A DNA stretch of 12,414 nucleotides from JBDLIL01 sp039714855 (GCA_039714855.1 JBDLIL010000028.1:1-12414), one strand, 5' to 3'; shown: positions 6,863 through 11,960, numbered from the stretch's first letter. Made by a program: numbers and translations. Notes: generated by a model not told the origin, from the letters alone.

Positions 6863-6949
6863 AAGTAATACTTTAAAAAGAGGAATATATAAAACAAAGA
6901 ATCTTACAACTAAGTGGGGGAGGGAATAGAGAAAAAAGAGTTCTGTTTC

Positions 6950-6964
6950 AACAATTGTTATGAT
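6950..6964 (+). promoter_or_regulatory. candidate promoter/operator of the 73-aa ORF
   Basis: The perfect palindrome AACAATTGTT (6950-6959) abuts a TATGAT -10-like hexamer (6959-6964). The hexamer is 8 nt upstream of the TTG start at 6973. The promoter would again be nearly leaderless. The -35 element is not clear. Confidence 0.3.
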
Positions 6965-6972
6965 AGTATCTG

Positions 6973-7194
6973 TTGAAGTGGGTGTTGGCATTTGCTTTTG
7001 ATAAGCAAGATGAAAATACCGTGGCCTTAAACTTTGTAAAGCACTTTACTCAAGCAATCCCTGATGCAAAAACACTAGAGCTGCTTAACAAATATACAGC
7101 AGAAAAAAACGAGCCAGAAGTTTTTGCTTGTACAATCCTTTTTACCGATGGAGAAGAGTTCAAGGAATTTGAGGCTTGGAAAAATACAAAATGA
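6973..7194 (+). CDS. hypothetical protein (73 aa)
   Basis: This small soluble protein of unknown function begins at TTG (6973) and reads KWVLAFAFDKQDENTVALNF. It has a mixed alpha/beta composition, ends in an acidic/aromatic stretch (EEFKEFEAWKNTK) and has no transmembrane segment. Codon use is like that of neighbouring AT-rich genes, and a -10-like TATGAT lies 8 nt upstream, which supports expression. No SD is present, and the only early alternative start is GTG at 6979. It stops with TGA at 7192-7194, just before the GC-rich repeat. I do not recognise the family. It is divergent from hicB. Confidence 0.45.
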   Translation: MKWVLAFAFDKQDENTVALNFVKHFTQAIPDAKTLELLNKYTAEKNEPEVFACTILFTDGEEFKEFEAWKNTK

Positions 7195-7236
7195 TTCACT
7201 AATCATACCACTTTGATAATTTGTAAGCTGACCGTA

Positions 7237-7392
7237 CCCTGCGAATCCGCCAGCTGGCGGAGAAGTAGGGCGACCCCAACCCTCCTACGCCAAAGGCTTC
7301 GGATGGGCAGGCCGGGGCTTATACGAACTGCAAACTATATTGATTGGTTAAAAAACTACCTATTTTCCCCCAGAGAGTTTAGTTTTCAGTAT
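7237..7392. repeat. composite intergenic repeat, copy 1
   Basis: This GC-rich block followed by an AT-rich tail is shared with 8571-8722. It contains the perfect palindrome TCCGCCAGCTGGCGGA (7246-7261) with outer arms CCCTGC/GTAGGG. Next comes GGCGACCCCAACC (7269-7281), then about 32 nt absent from copy 2 (7282-7313, with GCCAAAGGC and TTCGG). GGGGCTTATACGAACTG follows, then 12 divergent nt and a 50-nt tail (7343-7392) with only two differences from copy 2. It starts about 40 nt after the 73-aa ORF and occupies most of the gene-free stretch 7195-7489. Confidence 0.8.
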
Positions 7393-7453
7393 ACTTTGTC
7401 TTAAATAACACGATAACTAGGTCAACGGAGTTAGATAGCTTCCTCAAAACTGT

Positions 7454-7459
7454 TATAAT
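7454..7459 (+). promoter_or_regulatory. -10 element of the 234-aa gene
   Basis: A perfect TATAAT lies 30 nt before the ATG at 7490. TTAGAT (7431-7436) is 17 nt upstream of it but matches a -35 element poorly. The predicted leader is AT-rich, with no SD. Confidence 0.45.
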
Positions 7460-7489
7460 AAATTCACACTCATTAATTATTTCAAAATT

Positions 7490-8194
7490 ATGCCAGAATT
7501 TTACCGTGGATATATTCCCTCTCAAGCTGATCTTTCACCCAAACACGATTCGGGAGGAATCAATCTAGATGAATTATTTAAATCTCAGGGAAACCCTCAT
7601 AAAGAACAATATGCTGAAAGATTATTATGGGCAACACCAGATAAAAAATATGCCGCATGTGTTGCAATTCTTAGATCTCTTGTAAAAGCAGCTTTAGACG
7701 ATAACTATCTAGCAGCTGCCAAAAACTCCAATGACAAACTTCCTTTAATTGCAACCTACCAAATCGGTGATAATGATAAATATTATGATGGAGAAGGAGA
7801 GTCACTAGCTGAGCCAGGAGAGATAGACTCACTATTACAAGTGGTTGTTCAAAAAGTTGACCCTGAAGATATTCATATTGAACAGATAGCCAGAGATGAT
7901 TATGATCGCTTACTCAGAGTATTAGATGTAACAGGCAAAGATGATTCAGTATTTAGAGCCATTCTTCCATTAAGAGATAAATATAAAAAGAATTACTTTG
8001 ACCCCAACGGACCAGTTAATGCTAATGCTCGCCAAATGACAGTGAAGGAGTTGCTTAAAGGAGCTGCAGATTTCTATCAAAATTTAGGAGCATCACGATT
8101 TGAAGTAGAAGACAGACTAGCTGAAGGAATATTTGCAGGTAGTTCTTTTTTCAGAAACTTAGCACTAAGTATGCATTTTAGCCAAATTTCCTAA
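7490..8194 (+). CDS. hypothetical protein (234 aa)
   Basis: This soluble, acidic 234-aa protein is of unknown function. It has no signal peptide or membrane segment. It starts MPEFYRGYIPSQADLSPKHD and looks mostly helical, with Asp/Glu-rich loops (for example GDNDKYYDGEGESLAEPGE at about 97-115). A conserved-looking segment, ANARQMTVKELLKGAADFYQ, is near residue 180. Codon use fits the surrounding AT-rich genes, and the TATAAT box upstream supports expression. I cannot assign it to a family. It lies between two copies of the composite repeat and is convergent with the GIY-YIG gene, sharing the hairpin at 8210-8231. Confidence 0.7.
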   Translation: MPEFYRGYIPSQADLSPKHDSGGINLDELFKSQGNPHKEQYAERLLWATPDKKYAACVAILRSLVKAALDDNYLAAAKNSNDKLPLIATYQIGDNDKYYDGEGESLAEPGEIDSLLQVVVQKVDPEDIHIEQIARDDYDRLLRVLDVTGKDDSVFRAILPLRDKYKKNYFDPNGPVNANARQMTVKELLKGAADFYQNLGASRFEVEDRLAEGIFAGSSFFRNLALSMHFSQIS

Positions 8195-8209
8195 GTAAAC
8201 TTTTATAAA

Positions 8210-8231
8210 AAAGACCTGATTTTAGGTCTTT
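8210..8231 (-). terminator. intrinsic terminator of the GIY-YIG gene, possibly bidirectional
   Basis: AAAGACCT-GATTTT-AGGTCTTT is an 8-bp perfect stem with a 6-nt loop. On the minus strand it runs into a TTTTTTAT tract, so it terminates the GIY-YIG gene, whose TAA stop (8230-8232) overlaps the stem. On the + strand the U-run is short, so termination of the 234-aa gene there would be weaker. Confidence 0.8.
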
Positions 8232-8520
8232 ACAAAAATTTGTATCCCAATTCTTTTAAATCATTCTGCAGTGCTTTCTTAAGCTGAGATCTGCCAAAAC
8301 CTGATTTGAGAAATTTTTCTCTAGCTTTGGCATCTTTTTGATTTCTAAAAGTTTCGTAATGAATTAGTTCTAGAGGCAAGCGTTCTCTTGTAGACGTTAC
8401 TTTGCCATAACGATGCTCTTTTAGTCTATTCTCTAAGTTTGAGGTAAAACCAATGTAAAGTTTTTTGTCTTTGAGGCTGAAAAGTACGTAAGTGAAATAA
8501 AAATTTACTGCTGTAGGCAT
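8230..8520 (-). CDS. small GIY-YIG domain endonuclease
   Basis: This 96-aa single-domain protein belongs to the small UvrC/YhbQ-like GIY-YIG family. YVLFS (11-15) replaces the GIY strand. KLYIGFTSNLENRLKEH (20-36) carries YIG at 22-24 and the conserved Arg32. TSTRERLPLELIHYETF (42-58) and the catalytic Glu68 in DAKAREKFLKSGFGR follow. The catalytic Tyr, Arg and Glu are all present, so DNA nicking activity is likely. The biological role of freestanding members is largely unknown. The start is ATG at 8520; an in-frame TTG at 8532 lies inside a hairpin and is unlikely. The gene is bounded by an intrinsic terminator at each end. Confidence 0.88.
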   Translation of the reverse strand: MPTAVNFYFTYVLFSLKDKKLYIGFTSNLENRLKEHRYGKVTSTRERLPLELIHYETFRNQKDAKAREKFLKSGFGRSQLKKALQNDLKELGYKFL

Positions 8521-8544
8521 AAAAAAAGCCAAGTCAAACTCGGC
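8521..8544 (-). terminator. intrinsic terminator immediately upstream of the GIY-YIG start
   Basis: On the minus strand GCCGAGT-TTG-ACTTGGC (8528-8544; 7 bp with one G-U pair) is followed by seven T (8521-8527) and then directly by the GIY-YIG ATG. It has classic terminator form, but no minus-strand gene reads into it, because the next one upstream has its own terminator. Confidence 0.6.
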
Positions 8545-8570
8545 AGGAAATTAAAAACTATATTTATTCG

Positions 8571-8722
8571 GGCGCGTCAGACGCGCCACGCTTACAAACT
8601 TGGCTTCTAGGGCGAAGCCGCGTTTGACGCGGCGACCCCAACCGGGGCTTATCCGAACTGATTCATATATAAATTGGTTAAAAAATTACCTATTTTCCCC
8701 AAGAGAGTTTAGTTTTCAGTAT
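8571..8722. repeat. composite intergenic repeat, copy 2
   Basis: This copy pairs with 7237-7392. Its GC-rich part has three hairpins: GGCGCGT-CAG-ACGCGCC (8571-8587), GGCTTC-TAGGGC-GAAGCC (8602-8619) and GCCGCGT-TTG-ACGCGGC (8617-8633). The last two overlap and so are mutually exclusive. GGCGACCCCAACC (8631-8643) and GGGGCTTATCCGAACTG (8644-8660) follow. After 12 divergent nt comes a 50-nt AT-rich tail (8673-8722) that is 48/50 identical to copy 1. From position 8642 on, the two copies align at a constant offset of 1330 with no gaps. No gene is seen in 8533-8821. Confidence 0.8.
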
Positions 8723-8748
8723 GTGGTGAGATAAAAACCTCAATAATG

Positions 8749-8787
8749 AAAAAGGCGTGGAGAGGGAATCTAACCCAACTCCACGCC
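8749..8787 (-). terminator. intrinsic terminator of the Nfu-N-like gene
   Basis: On the minus strand GGCGTGGAG...CTCCACGCC (8754-8762 paired with 8779-8787) forms a perfect 9-bp stem with a 16-nt loop. It is followed by TTTTT (8749-8753). It lies 34 nt downstream of the stop of the minus-strand gene ending at 8822. Confidence 0.85.
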
Positions 8788-8821
8788 CAACTTGGCTATC
8801 ATCGAGCTGGTTTTTTTGAAC

Positions 8822-9175
8822 CTATCCTTCCACGAATAAGTCCAACCACTCCACCCCAAAAGTGAGAGTGGCAACCAAAGTCTCTTTGAGAGCGAGGATA
8901 ACCTGCCGGTCCACCTCTGGACCGTTAGAGCCGCTGGTGAAGGTCACGGTGAATTGGTTTTTTTCCATCCTCACAGTGAGTGCCCCATCGACGGCAAACA
9001 AAGATTGGGCCAAAAGTGATGGAGCCTGACTTTCTCCCTCGAGATCCATGAACGCATCGGCAGCTTCTCCCTCAACTTGTTTGTGCAAATACAACAAGCG
9101 GAGAAAATCTGGCAAGATGTAGGTTCTGGCGAGGTATTCAGGCTGCTCTTTGACCTGCACCATTATTTGAAGCAT
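8822..9175 (-). CDS. Nfu/NifU N-terminal-like domain protein
   Basis: This is a 117-aa soluble protein. Residues 50-100 (SLLAQSLFAVDGALTVRMEKNQ, then FTVTF, then PEVDRQVILALKETL) resemble the Nfu N-terminal domain, whose family pattern is 'SPLAxxLFxIxGVxxVxxxxdFiTVtk...lxxxvxxxI'. There is no CxxC iron-sulfur cluster-binding domain, so a cluster-carrier role is not shown. Assignment rests on pattern memory and is tentative. The ATG at 9175 is supported by a strong SD, AAGGAGGT at 9182-9189 with a 6-nt spacer. The gene looks richer in GC than its surroundings and has its own terminator. It is divergent from the GlcG-like gene, with a shared regulatory region. Confidence 0.6.
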   Translation of the reverse strand: MLQIMVQVKEQPEYLARTYILPDFLRLLYLHKQVEGEAADAFMDLEGESQAPSLLAQSLFAVDGALTVRMEKNQFTVTFTSGSNGPEVDRQVILALKETLVATLTFGVEWLDLFVEG

Positions 9176-9210
9176 CTTATTACCTCCTTCTAATGCTTCG
9201 AAACAGGAAC

Positions 9211-9246
9211 TTGATTATACACATTTTTGATGTATTTTGATATACT
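9211..9246. promoter_or_regulatory. divergent promoter region with repeated TTGATNTA motif
   Basis: A tandem pair TTTTGATGTA/TTTTGATATA (9225-9244) is preceded by TTGATTATA (9211-9219), giving three TTGATNTA-like boxes between two divergent start codons. TATACT (9241-9246) could serve as the + strand -10. TATAAT on the minus strand (9219-9214) could serve as the -10 for the Nfu-N-like gene. Confidence 0.4.
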
Positions 9247-9284
9247 TATAGGATATCGTTCTCGAGAGTAAAGGAGTTTACAAA

Positions 9285-9695
9285 GTGAACGATCGGATTC
9301 AAATGGCACTTGATGCCATGCAAGCTAAAGCCCAGGAAATGGGCGTACAAGGGGTTGCAAGTGTTGTCCTCCAACCACTCGGTGACAGAGACAACTTTAC
9401 AACCCATCATCGGACTGTGGGGCGTTATTTCCGTCCACCACAGCCCGAAGAACGCGGCCCCGAAGACAAGGGGACCAACTATTTGATCGGGTCATTCGCT
9501 AAGATAGCGGAATCGATCCGAACTGCCTGGGGGAGCGGTCAAGGTCAATCCCCCCTACTTCGCTGCGAATTTGGTTGGCGGGGTAGCTTGGTTGCCTGGG
9601 ACGGCGACCAGGAAATTTATACTGGTTTCAGCGGTGGCACGCCCGAACAAGACGTGCAGATCGCTCAAGCTGGTCAACGGCACTTGGTGGAATAA
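9285..9695 (+). CDS. GlcG/HbpS-like (DUF336-type) protein
   Basis: This 136-aa soluble protein has an N-terminal helix (ALDAMQAKAQEMGVQGVASVVLQPLG, about 8-33) and a central KGTNYLIGSFAKIAESIRTA segment (62-81). It ends with FSGGTPEQDVQIAQAG (115-130), which resembles the GlcG/HbpS (heme-degrading, DUF336) C-terminus 'GVSGaxxexDxxiAxaG'. That family has profilin-like folds, some of them heme-binding. The match is by pattern only, and the middle diverges. It starts at GTG (9285), backed by AAGGAG at 9271-9276 with an 8-nt spacer. The gene looks richer in GC than its neighbours, in codon style like the divergent gene. It ends with a strong terminator. Confidence 0.6.
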   Translation: MNDRIQMALDAMQAKAQEMGVQGVASVVLQPLGDRDNFTTHHRTVGRYFRPPQPEERGPEDKGTNYLIGSFAKIAESIRTAWGSGQGQSPLLRCEFGWRGSLVAWDGDQEIYTGFSGGTPEQDVQIAQAGQRHLVE

Positions 9696-9707
9696 TCCAA
9701 GTCATTG

Positions 9708-9735
9708 GGGGCGGCGTAATGTCGCCCCTTTTTTT
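9708..9735 (+). terminator. intrinsic terminator of the GlcG-like gene
   Basis: GGGGCGGC-GTAAT-GTCGCCCC is an 8-bp stem with one G-U pair and a 5-nt loop, followed by seven T (9729-9735). It lies 12 nt after the stop codon. Confidence 0.9.
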
Positions 9736-9777
9736 ATATCCTTGAGGGAAATTGAAAATTAGAATTATTTAAAAATG

Positions 9778-9942
9778 TTATTTGCTTAACTTTTCTTCTT
9801 CTAACCACAACATGAATTCTCTAAAACTAGGTTCTATTGGCTCTCTTCCTTCTATTTTGTCTAAGGCATTTTGCTTATCTCTCCACTCGAAGAATTCATC
9901 ATAAGCATCCTTAATGGCTTGTAGTATTTGTTTGTCTTGCAT
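9778..9942 (-). CDS. small acidic hypothetical protein (54 aa)
   Basis: This 54-aa soluble, charged, probably helical protein begins MQDKQILQAIKDAYDEFFEW and ends with FMLWLEEEKLSK. It is rich in Glu, Asp and aromatic residues. I do not recognise a family. The ATG at 9942 is preferred over an upstream TTG (9960), because AAAGGA lies just before it at 9946-9951. It starts 11 nt after the stop of the Tyr-rich secreted protein gene and is the last gene of that operon. No clear terminator is seen downstream. Confidence 0.55.
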   Translation of the reverse strand: MQDKQILQAIKDAYDEFFEWRDKQNALDKIEGREPIEPSFREFMLWLEEEKLSK

Positions 9943-9953
9943 ATTTCCTTTGT

Positions 9954-10292
9954 CTACCAATCCCAGCTATAGCTATTTCTTCCGCTGTAGGTATCACTCC
10001 AATCATTTTCATAACTCCAACCAGAGTCATAATACGAAGATGTATACCAATCAGACGAGTAGTCATAGGAATTTGAGTAATAAGAATCGTTGTACCCATA
10101 GCCATTGCTATAACTTGGGCCAGTGTAACTGTAATTGTCATATGTGTAGGCGTTTGGTCTAGATCGATAGTGACCCCTAACGTAAGTACCATTGCTTCGA
10201 TAATAACCATCAACCCAGTAGGCCAAGGACTCACTGGCACTTATTACAAATAGCAAAAGCGAAATGATAAATGCAAATATAAGTTTTTTCAT
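9954..10292 (-). CDS. secreted Tyr/Ser-rich protein
   Basis: This 112-aa protein has a clear signal peptide (MKKLIFAFIISLLLFVISASESLA, cleavage likely after SLA at residue 24). The motif YWVDGYYRSNGTYVRGHYRSRPNAYTYDNYS (25-55) is of the 'GYyRkdGTYVrpHyRs.Pn..p.dNys' type seen in many small secreted bacterial proteins. The rest is a low-complexity Tyr/Ser/Asp/Asn/Gly tail ending in SYSWDW. It probably lies at the cell surface or in the wall; the function is unknown. AAAGGA (10299-10304) gives a good RBS 6 nt before the ATG at 10292. It sits 10 nt after the upstream membrane protein gene, in the same operon. ORFs antisense to it are low-complexity shadows. Confidence 0.8.
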   Translation of the reverse strand: MKKLIFAFIISLLLFVISASESLAYWVDGYYRSNGTYVRGHYRSRPNAYTYDNYSYTGPSYSNGYGYNDSYYSNSYDYSSDWYTSSYYDSGWSYENDWSDTYSGRNSYSWDW

Positions 10293-10302
10293 ATTTTTTC
10301 CT

Positions 10303-10842
10303 TTATAAACAATTTAAGTAATAAACTTGTCCATTTGGTAAATCGGGTATTAACGAACTAGCACTAGCTTTTGTCCAGATAGCATAGCCAGTATTTTTAT
10401 CAAGCATGAAAGTATTAATACTACTCCCAGATAAACCTTCATCAGCAAAAACAGCTTTGAGTCTTTGATCAGAGTTTTCAATTATTTCGAACTTAGAAGG
10501 CTCTGCCTCTCCTATTTCTACTGCAGTAGATGTAATTAAGCTCATAATTTCGTTTTCTACCTTAATTGCAATACTTGAACCACCTCTGCTTAAGTTACCC
10601 TCAACATGAATTGTTTCTTCATCTGATTCATATGATTGTTCTGGAAAAATAGTGGCTCCAAATTTAGTTTCGCAAGAAAATGAGGATTTTGTGTGCGAGC
10701 CAAAGGAGATCGGCAGCAACCTCTCCTTAATTGAACTAGACCGAGTAGTTTTATATATCCACCCAGCAATAAAACCAAATATCAAGCAAATTAGTAAAAC
10801 TAAGTACCAGTGGTTTGATTTCTTTACTTCTTCATCTTTCAT
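10303..10842 (-). CDS. single-pass membrane protein of unknown function
   Basis: This 179-aa protein has a short charged cytoplasmic N-terminus (MKDEEVKKSNH), one membrane helix (about 12-31, WYLVLLICLIFGFIAGWIY) and an extracytoplasmic domain of about 145 aa. The domain has a beta-rich look and two widely spaced cysteines (56 and 178) that may form a disulfide. I do not recognise the family. It is the first gene of a three-gene minus-strand operon with the Tyr-rich secreted protein and the 54-aa protein. TATAAT lies 10 nt before the ATG, and a 16-bp palindrome covers the -35 position, suggesting repression by the divergent XRE protein. Confidence 0.7.
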   Translation of the reverse strand: MKDEEVKKSNHWYLVLLICLIFGFIAGWIYKTTRSSSIKERLLPISFGSHTKSSFSCETKFGATIFPEQSYESDEETIHVEGNLSRGGSSIAIKVENEIMSLITSTAVEIGEAEPSKFEIIENSDQRLKAVFADEGLSGSSINTFMLDKNTGYAIWTKASASSLIPDLPNGQVYYLNCL

Positions 10843-10852
10843 CTAAAAAACC

Positions 10853-10858
10853 ATTATA
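10853..10858 (-). promoter_or_regulatory. -10 element of the membrane/secreted-protein operon
   Basis: A perfect TATAAT on the minus strand lies 10 nt before the ATG at 10842, predicting a leader of only a few nt. The expected -35 (10876-10881, TTTCCT) falls inside the palindrome at 10876-10891. Confidence 0.5.
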
Positions 10859-10875
10859 CACAAATTTGCTTAAAT

Positions 10876-10891
10876 AGGAAATATATTTCCT
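10876..10891. promoter_or_regulatory. 16-bp palindromic operator candidate
   Basis: AGGAAATATATTTCCT is a perfect 16-bp palindrome in the intergenic region between the divergent membrane-protein operon and the XRE regulator gene. It overlaps the predicted -35 of the operon. This is the standard position for a dimeric repressor site, and the adjacent XRE-type protein is the obvious candidate ligand. Confidence 0.6.
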
Positions 10892-10925
10892 GGTGACTCT
10901 GGGTTAGATTGCCTACGCTTAGAGT

Positions 10926-11135
10926 ATGGGTAATATATTTCAGGTTTTTGGCAACAATGTAAAAAAGAGAAGAAAAGAGCTTGGGTTGTCTCAAGAAGAA
11001 TTGGCCTACATGATTGGAAGGGATGCTAGAACGATTAGACTGATTGAGGCAGGGAATAGCAATCCGACGATGAAAACTATTTATAAGTTGGTGAAAGCGT
11101 TGAAAGTAAGCTCTTCAAAAATTTTATCTTTTTAA
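10926..11135 (+). CDS. XRE-family helix-turn-helix regulator
   Basis: This 69-aa protein is little more than one Cro/C1-type HTH domain. FGNNVKKRRKELGLSQEELA (8-27) leads into AYMIGRDARTIRLIEAGNSNPT and MKTIYKLVKALKV, the classic five-helix pattern 'iGxxIrxxRxxxglSQexLAxxxGvsxxxIsxiExGxxxPxxxtlxkiakaLxv'. RDARTIRLIE is the recognition helix region. It probably represses its own divergent neighbour by binding the nearby 16-bp palindrome as a dimer. ATG 10926 is the start; no SD is visible. Its stop codon overlaps the stop of the convergent 273-aa gene in a TTTAA sequence. Confidence 0.88.
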   Translation: MGNIFQVFGNNVKKRRKELGLSQEELAYMIGRDARTIRLIEAGNSNPTMKTIYKLVKALKVSSSKILSF

Positions 11136-11953
11136 ACAAATAGGCTAACTTTTATATGATTTAATCCAGAAGTTTCTTTGGTGTCCTTTATACCTTCACA
11201 TTTATCTAAAATCTCTGCTATTGATTCTTTTACCAACCTGACATTGTCTCTTCCAATTGCATGAATATGAACTCTATCCCAACCGTACTGCTTAACTAAA
11301 GCAATCTTATCTGATATTTCCTCCACAAGATCTTTTTTAGGAACATGCTGATGAGCAAAAACAGCAAAAACGTGTTCTGTTACGATTAATTCGTAAAGAT
11401 CTAAAAATTCTTTCTTATTTTTTGATTCTCCAACAAGATATCCATGAAGAGGAATTATATGAGTCTCAAGATAGCCCTCATTACAAAGATTTGCAATATT
11501 GCTGCCACGCTTTCCTGCCAAAGATACTATTTGCTTTTTTAATTTTCTGACTTCTTCCCAATTGTTTGCTCTGGACTCATCTCTTAAAATAAGAGCAGAT
11601 ATCCATACGGCTATGTCAGAAGCTGGAAGGTTTTCTTGCACAAAACCAAAAACACTATCTGATCGACTTTTCTTAGAGAACCCAGTAATCAATCCCATCT
11701 GCTCCTTTGAAGAGTGTGACTCGAGCTGGAAATCTCCAGCTTTTTCCATCATTTGTTTTATTATGGGAGCAGCCTGATTTTCAAGCTGTTTTAGTTCTTC
11801 TTTTGAAGCGTCTTTAACTGAAACACTAAGCTCTATCTTCCTATTATCAATGTGCTTACTATTATCAATATTTATAAAGTTTCTTAAATCAATTTTGTTG
11901 TCACTAAAAACTGTTTGTAAATTTTTCAATAACCCAGATAAATCAAGAGGCAT
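11132..11953 (-). CDS. hypothetical protein (273 aa)
   Basis: This soluble protein of unknown function has no signal peptide or membrane segment. The N-terminal region (about 1-90) is Lys/Glu/Asp-rich with amphipathic helices. A middle helical region follows (SDIAVWISALILRDESRANNWEEVRKL, about 111-137). The C-terminal half contains GYLETHIIPLHGYLVGE, VFAVFAHQHVP and YGWDRVHIHAIGRDNVRLV, with several histidines and a mixed alpha/beta look. No catalytic motif can be named with confidence. It begins 7 nt after the stop of the 79-aa gene, so they form a two-gene unit. It is convergent with, and overlaps by 4 nt, the XRE gene. The start ATG at 11953 has no SD and may depend on coupling. Confidence 0.65.
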   Translation of the reverse strand: MPLDLSGLLKNLQTVFSDNKIDLRNFINIDNSKHIDNRKIELSVSVKDASKEELKQLENQAAPIIKQMMEKAGDFQLESHSSKEQMGLITGFSKKSRSDSVFGFVQENLPASDIAVWISALILRDESRANNWEEVRKLKKQIVSLAGKRGSNIANLCNEGYLETHIIPLHGYLVGESKNKKEFLDLYELIVTEHVFAVFAHQHVPKKDLVEEISDKIALVKQYGWDRVHIHAIGRDNVRLVKESIAEILDKCEGIKDTKETSGLNHIKVSLFV

Positions 11954-11960
11954 AAGTAGT

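Noticed and set aside
6850..6897. N-terminal extension of HicB from a TTG at 6897
   Set aside because: It would add 16 hydrophobic residues absent from the family and would read through the predicted -10 box; the ATG at 6849 fits HicB.
7213..7404. 63-codon open frame on + within the repeat
   Set aside because: It lies entirely over repeat copy 1, starts at TTG, and its product has low plausibility. It follows in frame after the TGA of the 73-aa ORF, but other genes here use TGA as a real stop, so read-through or recoding is not supported.
8545..8821. Search for a CRISPR array or hidden gene in the repeat-rich gap
   Set aside because: The hairpins differ in sequence and are not regularly spaced, and no open frame of note exists. 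The content is the composite repeat plus a terminator.
9911..10240. 109-codon frame on - and 82-codon frame on + over the Tyr-rich gene
   Set aside because: These are shadow frames of a low-complexity coding sequence. The products are Thr/Met/Ile- or His/Asn/Cys-rich without any family pattern, while the 112-aa frame has a signal peptide and a known surface motif.
11499..11777. 92-codon frame on + over the 273-aa gene
   Set aside because: It is antisense with no start signal. The minus-strand frame is three times longer and forms an operon with its neighbour.
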